This document shows, piece by piece, positions 1 to 5,862 of a stretch of 6,932 nucleotides of DNA; position 1 is the first letter of the stretch; each line of letters starts with the position of its first letter. The notes beneath the pieces were generated by a model. The model was not told the DNA's origin and did not search any database. It worked only from the letters and a program-made list of their open reading frames with translations. The stretch comes from Pseudomonadota bacterium (GTDB taxonomy: Bacteria > Pseudomonadota > Gammaproteobacteria > Pseudomonadales > Oceanobacteraceae): NCBI GenBank assembly GCA_023399105.1, contig JAEWQT010000105.1, positions 1 to 6,932 on the forward strand. The letters run 5' to 3'. The position numbers and the translations under genes are program-made.

Positions 1-147
1 CACATTTCCAACGTGCATGCCCGTGAGGCCTTCCGTCAGCATTCGTACCTGTCGGATATTGCCGTCGGCGTCATCGCCGGGCTGGGCGTGCAGGGCTACG
101 AACTGGCGTTACAGGCCGCCGTTAAGCGCCTGCAGGAGCAAGCATAA
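1..147 (+). CDS. aroQ: Type II 3-dehydroquinate dehydratase, C-terminal fragment
   Basis: This is the last 48 codons and stop of a type II dehydroquinase, the cytoplasmic enzyme that removes water from 3-dehydroquinate to give 3-dehydroshikimate in the shikimate pathway. The visible part starts exactly at the family block [16 protein letters not shown], then [20 protein letters not shown]. By comparison with the Mycobacterium tuberculosis enzyme as I recall it, the first visible residue is the catalytic His, the Ser two residues later binds substrate, and the Arg of the EAFR segment is the substrate-binding Arg. All are present, so this end of the enzyme looks intact. The N-terminal two thirds, with the mobile lid Arg and Tyr, lie outside the window. 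The TAA stop overlaps the prmA start (TAATG at 145–149), so the two genes are probably translated from one message. In Pseudomonas accB and accC follow aroQ; here they do not. Confidence 0.93.
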   Translation, partial: HISNVHAREAFRQHSYLSDIAVGVIAGLGVQGYELALQAAVKRLQEQA

Positions 148-1037
148 TGTCGTGGATGCAGGTCCGTTTTCATGCCGGTGCCGACCAGGTCGAAGCACTG
201 GAAAACGCCTTACTGGCGGTTGGCGCCCTCTCCGTTACCCTGCAGGATGATGCCGACCAGCCCATTCTGGAGCCGGAACTGGGCACCACTCCCATCTGGG
301 ATAACACCCAGGTCATCGGCCTGTTTGAAGCCAACCGTAACAGTCAGGAGCTGCTGCAGGATCTTGCTGCTGCGTTTCAGGCCGAAGGTGGCAACGAGCT
401 ACCGCGCCATAAAACCGAGCTGGTAGAAGACAAAGACTGGGTACGGGCGTGGATGGATGACTACCACCCCATGCCGTTCGGCCAGCGTTTATGGGTATGC
501 CCCAGCTGGCGGGAACCGCCACAGCCAGACGCGGTCAATCTGCTGCTCGATCCGGGCCTGGCCTTTGGTACCGGCACCCACCCAACCACGGCGCTGTGCC
601 TGCGCTACCTCGACCGTGAAGTGCAGGGCAACGAACTGGTGGTGGATTACGGTTGTGGCAGTGGTATTTTGGGCATCGCCGCCCTGCTGCTGGGCGCGAA
701 ACACATGGTCGGCGTGGACATCGACCCGCAGGCCTTAACCGCCACCCGCGATAACGCCGGCCGCAATGGCATTGCCGACGACCGCTACGAGATTTACCTG
801 CCGGCCGATACGCCAGCGGTACAGGGTGATATTACCGTGGCCAATATTCTGGCCGGCCCGCTGACCGAACTGGGGCCGCATATTGCCGGCCTCACCCGTC
901 AGGGCGGTAAACTGGCGTTGTCCGGCCTGCTGGCCGAGCAAGCAGAAGAAGTATCTGCCTGCTACAGCCAGTGGTTCGATATGGCCCCGGCTCAGCAACA
1001 GGATGACTGGGTTATTCTTACAGGGATTAAACGCTAA
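147..1037 (+). CDS. prmA: Ribosomal protein L11 methyltransferase PrmA
   Basis: PrmA is a cytoplasmic SAM-dependent methyltransferase that trimethylates amino groups of ribosomal protein L11 (RplK). The 296-residue length is typical. Residues 1–~110 fit the N-terminal L11-recognition domain. The linker block LDPGLAFGTGTHPTT at 134–148 is diagnostic for PrmA. SAM-binding motif I is VVDYGCGSGILGIAA at 165–179, the acidic motif GVDIDPQA follows at 189–196, the post-motif NILAGPL is at 233–239, and SGLL is at 259–262. No key residue is missing. The ATG at 147 overlaps the aroQ stop and has an AGGAG at 134–138 with 8 bases of spacing, which supports this start. The downstream zinc-ribbon gene begins 9 bases after the stop, so the two are very likely cotranscribed. 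Loss of prmA is known to be tolerated in E. coli, so it is a modification enzyme rather than an essential one. Confidence 0.97.
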   Translation: MSWMQVRFHAGADQVEALENALLAVGALSVTLQDDADQPILEPELGTTPIWDNTQVIGLFEANRNSQELLQDLAAAFQAEGGNELPRHKTELVEDKDWVRAWMDDYHPMPFGQRLWVCPSWREPPQPDAVNLLLDPGLAFGTGTHPTTALCLRYLDREVQGNELVVDYGCGSGILGIAALLLGAKHMVGVDIDPQALTATRDNAGRNGIADDRYEIYLPADTPAVQGDITVANILAGPLTELGPHIAGLTRQGGKLALSGLLAEQAEEVSACYSQWFDMAPAQQQDDWVILTGIKR

Positions 1038-1046
1038 GGATCGTAC

Positions 1047-2360
1047 ATGGCCGTTCACGTTACCCGCTGCCCCCATTGTCAGACCAGCTTTCGCGTCCGC
1101 GACGAGCATCTGAGTGCTGCCCGCGGCATGGTGCGGTGCGGCTCCTGCCTGCAGGTTTTTAAAGCGGCCGAACATTTTATTGACGGCACCGCCGTCCCGG
1201 CAGCGGCCCAGCCCAAGCCAACCCAGCCTAAGCCAACCCAGCCCAAACCGGCCCAAACCAAACCAGCCACCCCGCCGGCACAGGTTACCGATAAAGAGGA
1301 TGACGATTTCGGTCTGATTCATGATCACATGGACGATGACCCCCTGCCGGAAAAAATGTCGGACAACCCCTTTGTCGATTTCAATCTTCGCGCTCCGGAA
1401 AAACAGCCGCGCCCGGCGCCGCGCATCGAACTGGAACTGGATGAATCCATCATCAGCCTGCGCAATGCCAGCAGCACGACGCTGGACTTTGTTGACCCCG
1501 ACAAAGCCGCCAAAAGTCCGGACGACGACGAAGCCTGGGCAGATGCCCTGTTGCAGGACGACCCGGTCGATGAGATTGCGCCACCGCCCAAGCGCCCGGT
1601 TCTGAATGAAGCCGAATTCAACTTCGATCTGCCGCCGCCGGAAGAAGATGACTTCCGTGGCTTTCTCGACGACGACGACGATGACGAAGCCGAAGCTGAA
1701 GCTGAAGCCGAGGCAGCGGCAACCAGACGCAACAAAAAAACCACCGCTAAAAACAGCAGTTTTGCCCTGAACGGTGACGATGAACTGATCCAGCAAGTGC
1801 AGGAAATTGCCATCCCGGTGCGCAGTGTGCCGCGCTTGCAGGCTGAACCTCTGCAGTTGCAGGAACAAACCAGCAACGGACGCCGGATCCCCTGGGGCTG
1901 GCTCAGCGGCATTGTGCTGATGCTGATCATTGCCGCCGCCCAGACCCTGTATTTCCGCTTTGATGACTGGGCGCGCACCCCACAGTGGCGGCCGTTTTAC
2001 AGCCAGTTGTGCGCCCAGCTGGAATGCACCCTGCCGAAAGTACAGAACGTGCGCGATATGAGCACTCAGCATCTGGTGGTGCGCGCACACCCGAAACTGC
2101 AGAAAGCCCTGATGGTGGACACCCTGCTGCTCAACCGCGCCGATTACGAACAGCCCTTCCCCGATCTGCTGCTGGTATTCCGCGATCTGAACGATCGCAT
2201 CGTCGCCAGCCGCCGCTTTACTCCAGCTCAGTACCTGTCGGGTGAACTGGCCGGCCAGCAGGATATGCCGGTACGTACCCCCATCCACATTGCGCTGGAA
2301 ATTGTCGACCCCGGTCCGGAAGCGGTGAGCTACGCCATCGATTTGCTGGGGAATCAGTAG
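1047..2360 (+). CDS. Zinc-ribbon membrane protein with DUF3426-type C-terminal domain
   Basis: This 437-residue protein has no known reaction. Residues 1–40 form a zinc ribbon of the MJ0042/zinc_ribbon_5 type, with CPHC at 8–11 and CGSC at 31–34 as the four metal ligands. Residues 55–74 are four pentapeptide repeats of the type QPKPT. Residues ~80–280 are an acidic, low-complexity and probably disordered linker, including six Asp in a row (208–213) and an EA repeat (214–225). A single membrane helix lies at ~283–303, after a basic GRR, so the ribbon should be cytoplasmic and the C-terminus periplasmic. Residues ~304–437 match the DUF3426 pattern, including the Cys pair C322/C327 in the CAQLEC segment, which might form a disulfide. 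The ATG at 1047 has AAGGA at 1036–1040 overlapping the prmA stop. Pseudomonas has an uncharacterised gene of this kind at the same place between prmA and dusB. Family assignment is firm; the function is unknown. Confidence 0.88.
   Translation: MAVHVTRCPHCQTSFRVRDEHLSAARGMVRCGSCLQVFKAAEHFIDGTAVPAAAQPKPTQPKPTQPKPAQTKPATPPAQVTDKEDDDFGLIHDHMDDDPLPEKMSDNPFVDFNLRAPEKQPRPAPRIELELDESIISLRNASSTTLDFVDPDKAAKSPDDDEAWADALLQDDPVDEIAPPPKRPVLNEAEFNFDLPPPEEDDFRGFLDDDDDDEAEAEAEAEAAATRRNKKTTAKNSSFALNGDDELIQQVQEIAIPVRSVPRLQAEPLQLQEQTSNGRRIPWGWLSGIVLMLIIAAAQTLYFRFDDWARTPQWRPFYSQLCAQLECTLPKVQNVRDMSTQHLVVRAHPKLQKALMVDTLLLNRADYEQPFPDLLLVFRDLNDRIVASRRFTPAQYLSGELAGQQDMPVRTPIHIALEIVDPGPEAVSYAIDLLGNQ
1209..1268 (+). repeat. 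Four 15-bp tandem repeats inside the zinc-ribbon gene
   Basis: Four in-frame units of 15 bases (1209–1223, 1224–1238, 1239–1253, 1254–1268) each begin with CA and encode QPKPT, QPKPT, QPKPA and QTKPA. The first two units differ by one silent base and the later ones drift further. Because the unit is a multiple of three, gain or loss of copies would lengthen or shorten the Pro/Lys-rich linker without breaking the frame. Confidence 0.85.
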
Positions 2361-2426
2361 GGACGCTGATTGGTTAAGGGGTCGGCGTTCAGGGTTTGGC
2401 GCGCACTGCAGCAAAACCCCGACGCT

Positions 2427-2468
2427 CGCCCAACGCCCAACGCCCAACGCCCAACGCCCAACGCCCAA
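2427..2468 (+). repeat. Six perfect copies of heptamer CGCCCAA
   Basis: The 7-base unit CGCCCAA (TTGGGCG on the other strand) is repeated six times head to tail without a mismatch from 2427 to 2468, followed by a short partial CAA. It lies about 95 bases upstream of the dusB start and about 40 bases upstream of the likely -10 box. Similar short heptamer arrays occur in intergenic regions of other marine gammaproteobacteria as far as I recall, but I cannot check that here. Perfect identity between copies suggests recent slippage, so copy number may vary between strains. Confidence 0.95.
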
Positions 2469-2478
2469 CAAACATTTT

Positions 2479-2499
2479 CCCCCTTTATTCCGAAGGGGG
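2479..2499. other. Perfect 7-bp hairpin upstream of dusB
   Basis: CCCCCTT at 2479–2485 and AAGGGGG at 2493–2499 are exact inverted copies around the 7-base loop TATTCCG. No T-run follows on either strand, so it is not a standard intrinsic terminator. It could still stop or stabilise the prmA operon transcript, or overlap the -35 region of the dusB–fis promoter. Confidence 0.6.
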
Positions 2500-2520
2500 T
2501 TATGAGTATCATACCGCGCC
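2484..2520 (+). promoter_or_regulatory. Candidate dusB–fis promoter
   Basis: TATCAT at 2507–2512 differs from the -10 consensus by one base. The matching -35 position (2484–2489, TTTATT) is poor, with three of six consensus bases at 17-base spacing. The stretch directly after the -10 box, ACCGCGCC, is GC-rich, like the discriminators of promoters under stringent control, and the E. coli dusB–fis promoter is known to be growth-rate and ppGpp controlled. This is an inference from pattern only. It would give a leader of about 45 bases. Confidence 0.35.
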
Positions 2521-2563
2521 TTAGCCGCAGCACATTTTTTAACCAGATTTCATCCGAACCCCT

Positions 2564-3550
2564 ATGCCCGCAATCGGCCCCTACACACTACCCAACCCCG
2601 TAGTTCTGGCGCCAATGGCCGGCGTGACGGATCTGCCGTTCCGGCGTTTATGCCGGCAACTGGGCGCTGGTCTGGTGGTGGGTGAAATGGTGTCGGCCAG
2701 CGCCGATACCCGTAACACCCGCAAATCACAGATGCGAATGAACCATGAGGGCGAGCCAGAACCCATTGCCGTACAGATCGTCGGTGGTGACCCGGAAATT
2801 ATGGCCGCCGGTGCGGTTTTTAACGTGCAGAACGGCGCCCAGATCATCGACATCAACATGGGCTGCCCGGCCAAAAAAGTGTGCAACAAAGCGGCCGGTT
2901 CGGCGCTGATGAAAGACGAAGGCCTGGTGCGTGAGATTCTGCAGGCCGTAGTGTCCGCCGTGGATGTTCCGGTATCGCTGAAAATCCGTACCGGCTGGGA
3001 CCCGGAGCACCGCAACGGCCCGCGCATTGCGCGTATTGCCGAAGATGCCGGCATTGTGTCGCTGGCGGTGCATCGCCGCACCCGCGTCTGCGGTTACGGC
3101 AACACGGTGGAATACGACACCATTCGTACCATTAAACAGAGCGTCGGCATTCCGGTGTTCGCCAATGGCGACATCACCAGCGCTGCAAAAGCTGTGGCCG
3201 TGATGCAATACACCGGTGCCGATGGTGTATTAATCGGCCGCGCGGCTCAGGGCCGGCCGTGGATTTTCCGCGAAGTGGCGCATTACCTGGCCACCGGCGA
3301 ACAACTGCCACCGCCATCGCTGGCCGAGGTAGAACAGATTCTGCTGTCACACCTGCAGGGTTTGTACGAATTTTACGGTGAGTTTCTGGGCGTCCGCATC
3401 GCCCGCAAACACACTGGCTGGTATCTGGCCCAGCAGGGCGACAGCGGTTTCCGCAGCCGCTTTAACCTGCTCGACAACGCGGCCGCTCAGATCACCGCCG
3501 TACAGGAATTTTTTAAGGACGCTATCCGCAGCAAGGAGTTGGCCGCATGA
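2564..3550 (+). CDS. dusB: tRNA dihydrouridine synthase B
   Basis: DusB is a cytoplasmic FMN-dependent, NADPH-using enzyme that reduces a D-loop uridine of tRNA to dihydrouridine (position 17 in E. coli). The 328-residue length is normal. The N-terminal FMN-binding block [16 protein letters not shown] spans 15–30. The signature [20 protein letters not shown] runs 97–116, with the catalytic Cys at 101. LKIRTGW at 139–145 contributes a conserved Lys (140). FANGDI at 199–204 and [16 protein letters not shown] at 218–233 are the phosphate-binding end of the barrel, and the rest is the helical tRNA-binding domain. One oddity: the usual HGRTR reads HRRTR at 170–174. The start at 2564 is forced by an in-frame TAA at 2540 with no other start between, yet no Shine–Dalgarno precedes it. 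The stop overlaps the fis start (ATGA), the arrangement known from the dusB–fis operon. Confidence 0.96.
   Translation: MPAIGPYTLPNPVVLAPMAGVTDLPFRRLCRQLGAGLVVGEMVSASADTRNTRKSQMRMNHEGEPEPIAVQIVGGDPEIMAAGAVFNVQNGAQIIDINMGCPAKKVCNKAAGSALMKDEGLVREILQAVVSAVDVPVSLKIRTGWDPEHRNGPRIARIAEDAGIVSLAVHRRTRVCGYGNTVEYDTIRTIKQSVGIPVFANGDITSAAKAVAVMQYTGADGVLIGRAAQGRPWIFREVAHYLATGEQLPPPSLAEVEQILLSHLQGLYEFYGEFLGVRIARKHTGWYLAQQGDSGFRSRFNLLDNAAAQITAVQEFFKDAIRSKELAA
3533..3538 (+). promoter_or_regulatory. Shine–Dalgarno AAGGAG deciding the fis start
   Basis: AAGGAG lies inside the end of dusB, 8 bases before the ATG at 3547. It is the best ribosome-binding site near the fis start and supports 3547 over the in-frame ATGs at 3577 and 3604. 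The AGAAGG before 3604 touches the start codon and is too close to act. Confidence 0.75.
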
Positions 3551-3894
3551 ACACCAAGCTTTTAGAAACCGATTTTATGAACACCGACGTTATCGATAGA
3601 AGGATGGTTGACACTGTGAGCGATTCAGCAGACCTGCAGCAATTTCTGCGCGCCCCGATAGAACCCACGCAAACCCTGCGTGACAGTGTGGAAAAAGCAC
3701 TGCAGAACTACTTTGATCAGCTGGATGGTCAGTCCGTGGTGGATATTTACGACATGGTCCTGTCCGAGGTGGAAGCCCCGCTGCTGGAAACCGTGATGAA
3801 ATACACCCGCGACAACCAGACCAAGGCCTCACTGGTACTGGGACTGAACCGCGGTACGCTGCGTAAAAAGCTGAAACAGTACGGCATGCTGTAA
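3547..3894 (+). CDS. fis: DNA-bending nucleoid protein Fis
   Basis: Fis is a small homodimeric nucleoid protein that bends DNA, activates stable RNA promoters, assists site-specific recombination and is abundant in fast growth. Residues 43–115 align with E. coli Fis with an offset of 17: [10 protein letters not shown], the long helices around [12 protein letters not shown], then the helix-turn-helix [20 protein letters not shown]. The DNA-contacting Asn, Arg, Thr, Arg and Lys (101, 102, 104, 106, 107 here) are all present. The [15 protein letters not shown] region resembles the Pseudomonas form. With the start at 3547 the protein has 115 residues, against 98 in E. coli and about 107 in Pseudomonas. 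The N-terminus is the variable part. Starts at 3577 (105 residues) or 3604 (96 residues) are possible. The ATGA overlap with dusB implies translational coupling, and an intrinsic terminator follows at once. Confidence 0.95.
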   Translation: MNTKLLETDFMNTDVIDRRMVDTVSDSADLQQFLRAPIEPTQTLRDSVEKALQNYFDQLDGQSVVDIYDMVLSEVEAPLLETVMKYTRDNQTKASLVLGLNRGTLRKKLKQYGML

Positions 3895-3912
3895 GCCTTT
3901 CGGCATGCACTG

Positions 3913-3939
3913 GCGGCCCTGTGCCGCTTTTTCTTTTTT
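3913..3939 (+). terminator. Intrinsic terminator after fis
   Basis: GCGGC at 3913–3917 and GCCGC at 3923–3927 form a perfect GC-only 5-bp stem around the loop CCTGT, followed directly by TTTTTCTTTTTT at 3928–3939. This is a standard intrinsic terminator 18 bases after the fis stop. It ends only 23 bases before the purH ATG, so it may also limit read-through into purH. A wider alternative stem (CGGCA at 3901–3905 with TGCCG at 3922–3926) is possible and would compete with it. Confidence 0.85.
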
Positions 3940-3962
3940 CATTGACGACAGAAAGCGATCTT

Positions 3963-5594
3963 ATGAGCACTCACATTCCTGCCAACGAAAAACCGGTTGA
4001 TATTACTCCGGTACGCCGCGCCCTGATCAGCGTGTCCGACAAAACCGGTATTGTCGACTTCGCCCAGGCTCTGCACGCCGCCGGCGTGGAAATCCTGTCC
4101 ACTGGCGGTACTTATAAGCTGCTTATCGACAACCAGATTCCGGCCATTGAAGTGTCTGACTACACCGGTTTCCCGGAAATGATGGATGGCCGTGTGAAAA
4201 CCCTGCACCCGAAAATTCACGGTGGTGTACTGGGTCGTCGTGGTCAGGACGATGATGTGATGGCTGAACACGGCATCAACCCCATTGATCTGGTGGTGGT
4301 GAATCTGTACCCGTTCGCCGCCACCGTGGCCAAGCCGGATTGCCACCTGCCACTGGCGATTGAAAACATCGACATCGGTGGCCCCACCATGGTGCGCTCT
4401 GCCGCCAAGAACCACGCCTACGTGGGTATTGTGGTGAACACCGCCGACTACGCGCTGGTGCTGAACGACCTGCAGGCGCACAACGGTCTGCGCTACAAAA
4501 CCCGCTTCAACCTGGCGCTGAAAGCCTTTGAACACACCTCCGCTTACGACGGCATGATCGCCAACTACCTGGGCACCATTGACCAGTCTGCGGAAGAACT
4601 GAGCACCGACAACCGTCTGGCGTTCCCGCAGACCTTCAACAGCCAGTTCATCAAAGCGCAGGACATGCGTTACGGCGAGAACCCGCATCAGAAAGCGGCG
4701 TTCTATGTAGAAGCCAACCCGGCCGAAGCCTCGATTGCCACCGCCAAACAGCTGCAGGGCAAAGAGCTGTCGTACAACAACGTGGCCGACACCGATGCTG
4801 CGCTGGAATGCGTGAAATCCTTTACCAAACCGGCCTGTGTGATCGTGAAGCACGCCAACCCCTGCGGCGTGGCCGTGGTACCGGAAGACGACGGCGGCAT
4901 CCGCAAAGCCTATGATCTGGCCTACGCCACCGACAGCGAATCCGCCTTTGGCGGCATCATCGCCTTTAACCGTGAGCTGGACGCCGAAACGGCCAAAGCC
5001 ATTGTTGACCGTCAGTTTGTGGAAGTGATCATTGCACCGAAAGTCAGCCCGGAGGCTGCCGATGTGGTCGCCGCCAAGCAGAACGTGCGTTTGCTCGAAT
5101 GCGGCCAGTGGCCAGCCGAGCGTAGCGCCGGGTTTGATTACAAGCGCGTCAACGGCGGTTTGCTGGTGCAGGACCGTGACAACGGCATGATCAGCGAAGC
5201 TGACCTGAAAGTGGTGACCAAACGCGCCCCGACCGAAGCCGAACTGCACGACCTGATCTTCGCCTGGAAAGTGGCCAAGTTCGTGAAGTCCAACGCCATT
5301 GTGTACGCCAAAAACCGTCAGACTGTGGGCGTCGGCGCCGGCCAGATGAGCCGCGTCAACTCCGCCCGTATCGCCGCGATTAAAGCCGAACACGCCGGTC
5401 TGGCCGTAGAAGGTGCGGTGATGGCATCGGATGCGTTCTTCCCGTTCCGCGACGGCATCGACAACGCCGCGAAAGCGGGCATTAAAGCCATCATTCAGCC
5501 GGGCGGTTCGATCCGGGATGAAGAAGTGATTGCCGCCGCCGATGAAGCCGGCATTGCCATGGTGTTTACGGGGATGCGTCACTTCCGTCACTAA
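3963..5594 (+). CDS. purH: Bifunctional AICAR transformylase/IMP cyclohydrolase
   Basis: PurH catalyses the last two steps of IMP synthesis in the cytoplasm: formylation of AICAR with 10-formyltetrahydrofolate, then ring closure to IMP. At 543 residues it is slightly longer than E. coli PurH (529), mostly through an N-terminal extension. The N-terminal MGS-like cyclohydrolase domain (~17–165) has [25 protein letters not shown] at 46–50, [16 protein letters not shown] at 69–84 and [16 protein letters not shown]. The transformylase domain follows, with MRYGENPHQ at 235–243, the catalytic KHANPCG at 296–302 (Lys and His), [13 protein letters not shown], and [10 protein letters not shown] near the end. 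The C-terminus MRHFRH is typical. I chose the ATG at 3963. The reading frame stays open to a GTG at 3921, but that start would fall inside the terminator. The Shine–Dalgarno is weak (GAAAG at 3951–3955). Confidence 0.97.
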   Translation: MSTHIPANEKPVDITPVRRALISVSDKTGIVDFAQALHAAGVEILSTGGTYKLLIDNQIPAIEVSDYTGFPEMMDGRVKTLHPKIHGGVLGRRGQDDDVMAEHGINPIDLVVVNLYPFAATVAKPDCHLPLAIENIDIGGPTMVRSAAKNHAYVGIVVNTADYALVLNDLQAHNGLRYKTRFNLALKAFEHTSAYDGMIANYLGTIDQSAEELSTDNRLAFPQTFNSQFIKAQDMRYGENPHQKAAFYVEANPAEASIATAKQLQGKELSYNNVADTDAALECVKSFTKPACVIVKHANPCGVAVVPEDDGGIRKAYDLAYATDSESAFGGIIAFNRELDAETAKAIVDRQFVEVIIAPKVSPEAADVVAAKQNVRLLECGQWPAERSAGFDYKRVNGGLLVQDRDNGMISEADLKVVTKRAPTEAELHDLIFAWKVAKFVKSNAIVYAKNRQTVGVGAGQMSRVNSARIAAIKAEHAGLAVEGAVMASDAFFPFRDGIDNAAKAGIKAIIQPGGSIRDEEVIAAADEAGIAMVFTGMRHFRH

Positions 5595-5610
5595 GTGGTT
5601 CGGAGCTGCT

Positions 5611-5707
5611 GCGCTTGGACTGGCGGCGTTAAAAATTCCTTCGGGATGCTCATGTATATTAACTACACTGCGCTCCCTCAGAAATTTTTGCCTTGCCAGA
5701 CCGGCGC
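5611..5707 (-). repeat. Hairpin-forming intergenic element, copy 1 (minus-strand orientation)
   Basis: This is an almost continuous imperfect palindrome. On the + strand, from outside inward, it pairs GCGC (5611–5614) with GCGC (5704–5707), GG/CC, CTGGC (5620–5624) with GCCAG (5695–5699), GGC (5625–5627) with GCC (5690–5692), AAAAATT (5631–5637) with AATTTTT (5683–5689), GGGA (5643–5646) with TCCC (5674–5677), GC/GC, and TGTA (5653–5656) with TACA (5664–5667). A GTT bulge (5628–5630) on one side faces a TT bulge (5693–5694) on the other. Read on the – strand it lines up over its whole length with copy 2. It starts 17 bases after the purH stop. In the + strand transcript the inner stem is followed by TTTTT at 5685–5689, so it might also act as a terminator. 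Confidence 0.8.
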
Positions 5708-5712
5708 TCGCC

Positions 5713-5780
5713 ACGCTCCGTGGCGCGTGAGTGAAACGCTTTCTGACGCGGAAGCGATGCTCCGTAGCGCTAGAGTGAAA
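5713..5780 (+). repeat. 24-bp imperfect direct repeat pair between the two hairpin elements
   Basis: Positions 5713–5736 and 5757–5780 match at 20 of 24 bases, sharing GCTCCGT, GCGC and GAGTGAAA in the same order, with start points 44 bases apart. The first copy contributes the loop and right arm of the 5709–5725 hairpin. The second contains the palindrome TAGCGCTA. The function is unknown. Confidence 0.75.
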
Positions 5781-5862
5781 AGGTTAGTTAAAAAATTGAA
5801 GCCGCCTGAATTAGATTCAGCGTCTTTATAGAATAACGTTGGGCGTGGTAGCCCCGGGAGAT

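Larger units (their letters stand above)
2361..2563 (+). other. Intergenic region before dusB–fis
   Basis: This 203-base gap separates the prmA operon from dusB–fis. In order it holds a weak imperfect stem (2385–2397 with 2414–2425, joining GCGTTCAGGGTTT to AAACCCCGACGC with a bulged base and one A·C mismatch), which has no T-run and so is a poor terminator candidate; six 7-base tandem repeats; a perfect 7-bp hairpin; and a promoter-like segment. I see no convincing coding sequence in it. Reading frames that cross it encode repetitive Gly/Trp/Arg peptides from the 7-mer array and look spurious. Confidence 0.7.

Noticed and set aside
2385..2425. Possible terminator after the zinc-ribbon gene
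   Set aside because: The stem has a bulge and a mismatch and is followed by the CGCCCAA array, not a T-run, so I do not call it a terminator.
735..2471. A 578-codon open frame on the – strand across prmA and the zinc-ribbon gene
   Set aside because: It lies antisense to two well-recognised genes, begins in the heptamer array (giving Gly/Arg/Trp repeats), and has no recognisable motif. It is a by-product of codon bias.
3667..3681. PurR-like box ACGCAAACCCTGCGT inside fis, upstream of purH
   Set aside because: The half-sites ACGCA and TGCGT match the PurR operator, but the spacer is one base short, it lies about 280 bases from purH, and the bases encode conserved Fis residues (TQTLR). Chance from codon use is more likely.
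3921..3962. A GTG start at 3921 that would extend PurH by 14 residues
   Set aside because: The added residues (hydrophobic, rich in Leu and Phe) come from the terminator's T-run, and no ribosome site precedes it. The ATG at 3963 fits the family N-terminus better.
3939..5714. A 591-codon open frame on the – strand opposite purH
   Set aside because: It mirrors purH almost exactly, its product is rich in His/Val/Gly as expected from antisense reading, and it has no family motifs.
5796..5834. purD promoter with TTGAAG and TATAGAAT
   Set aside because: The two boxes are about 25 bases apart, too far for a sigma-70 promoter, and no better -35 lies at the right distance.
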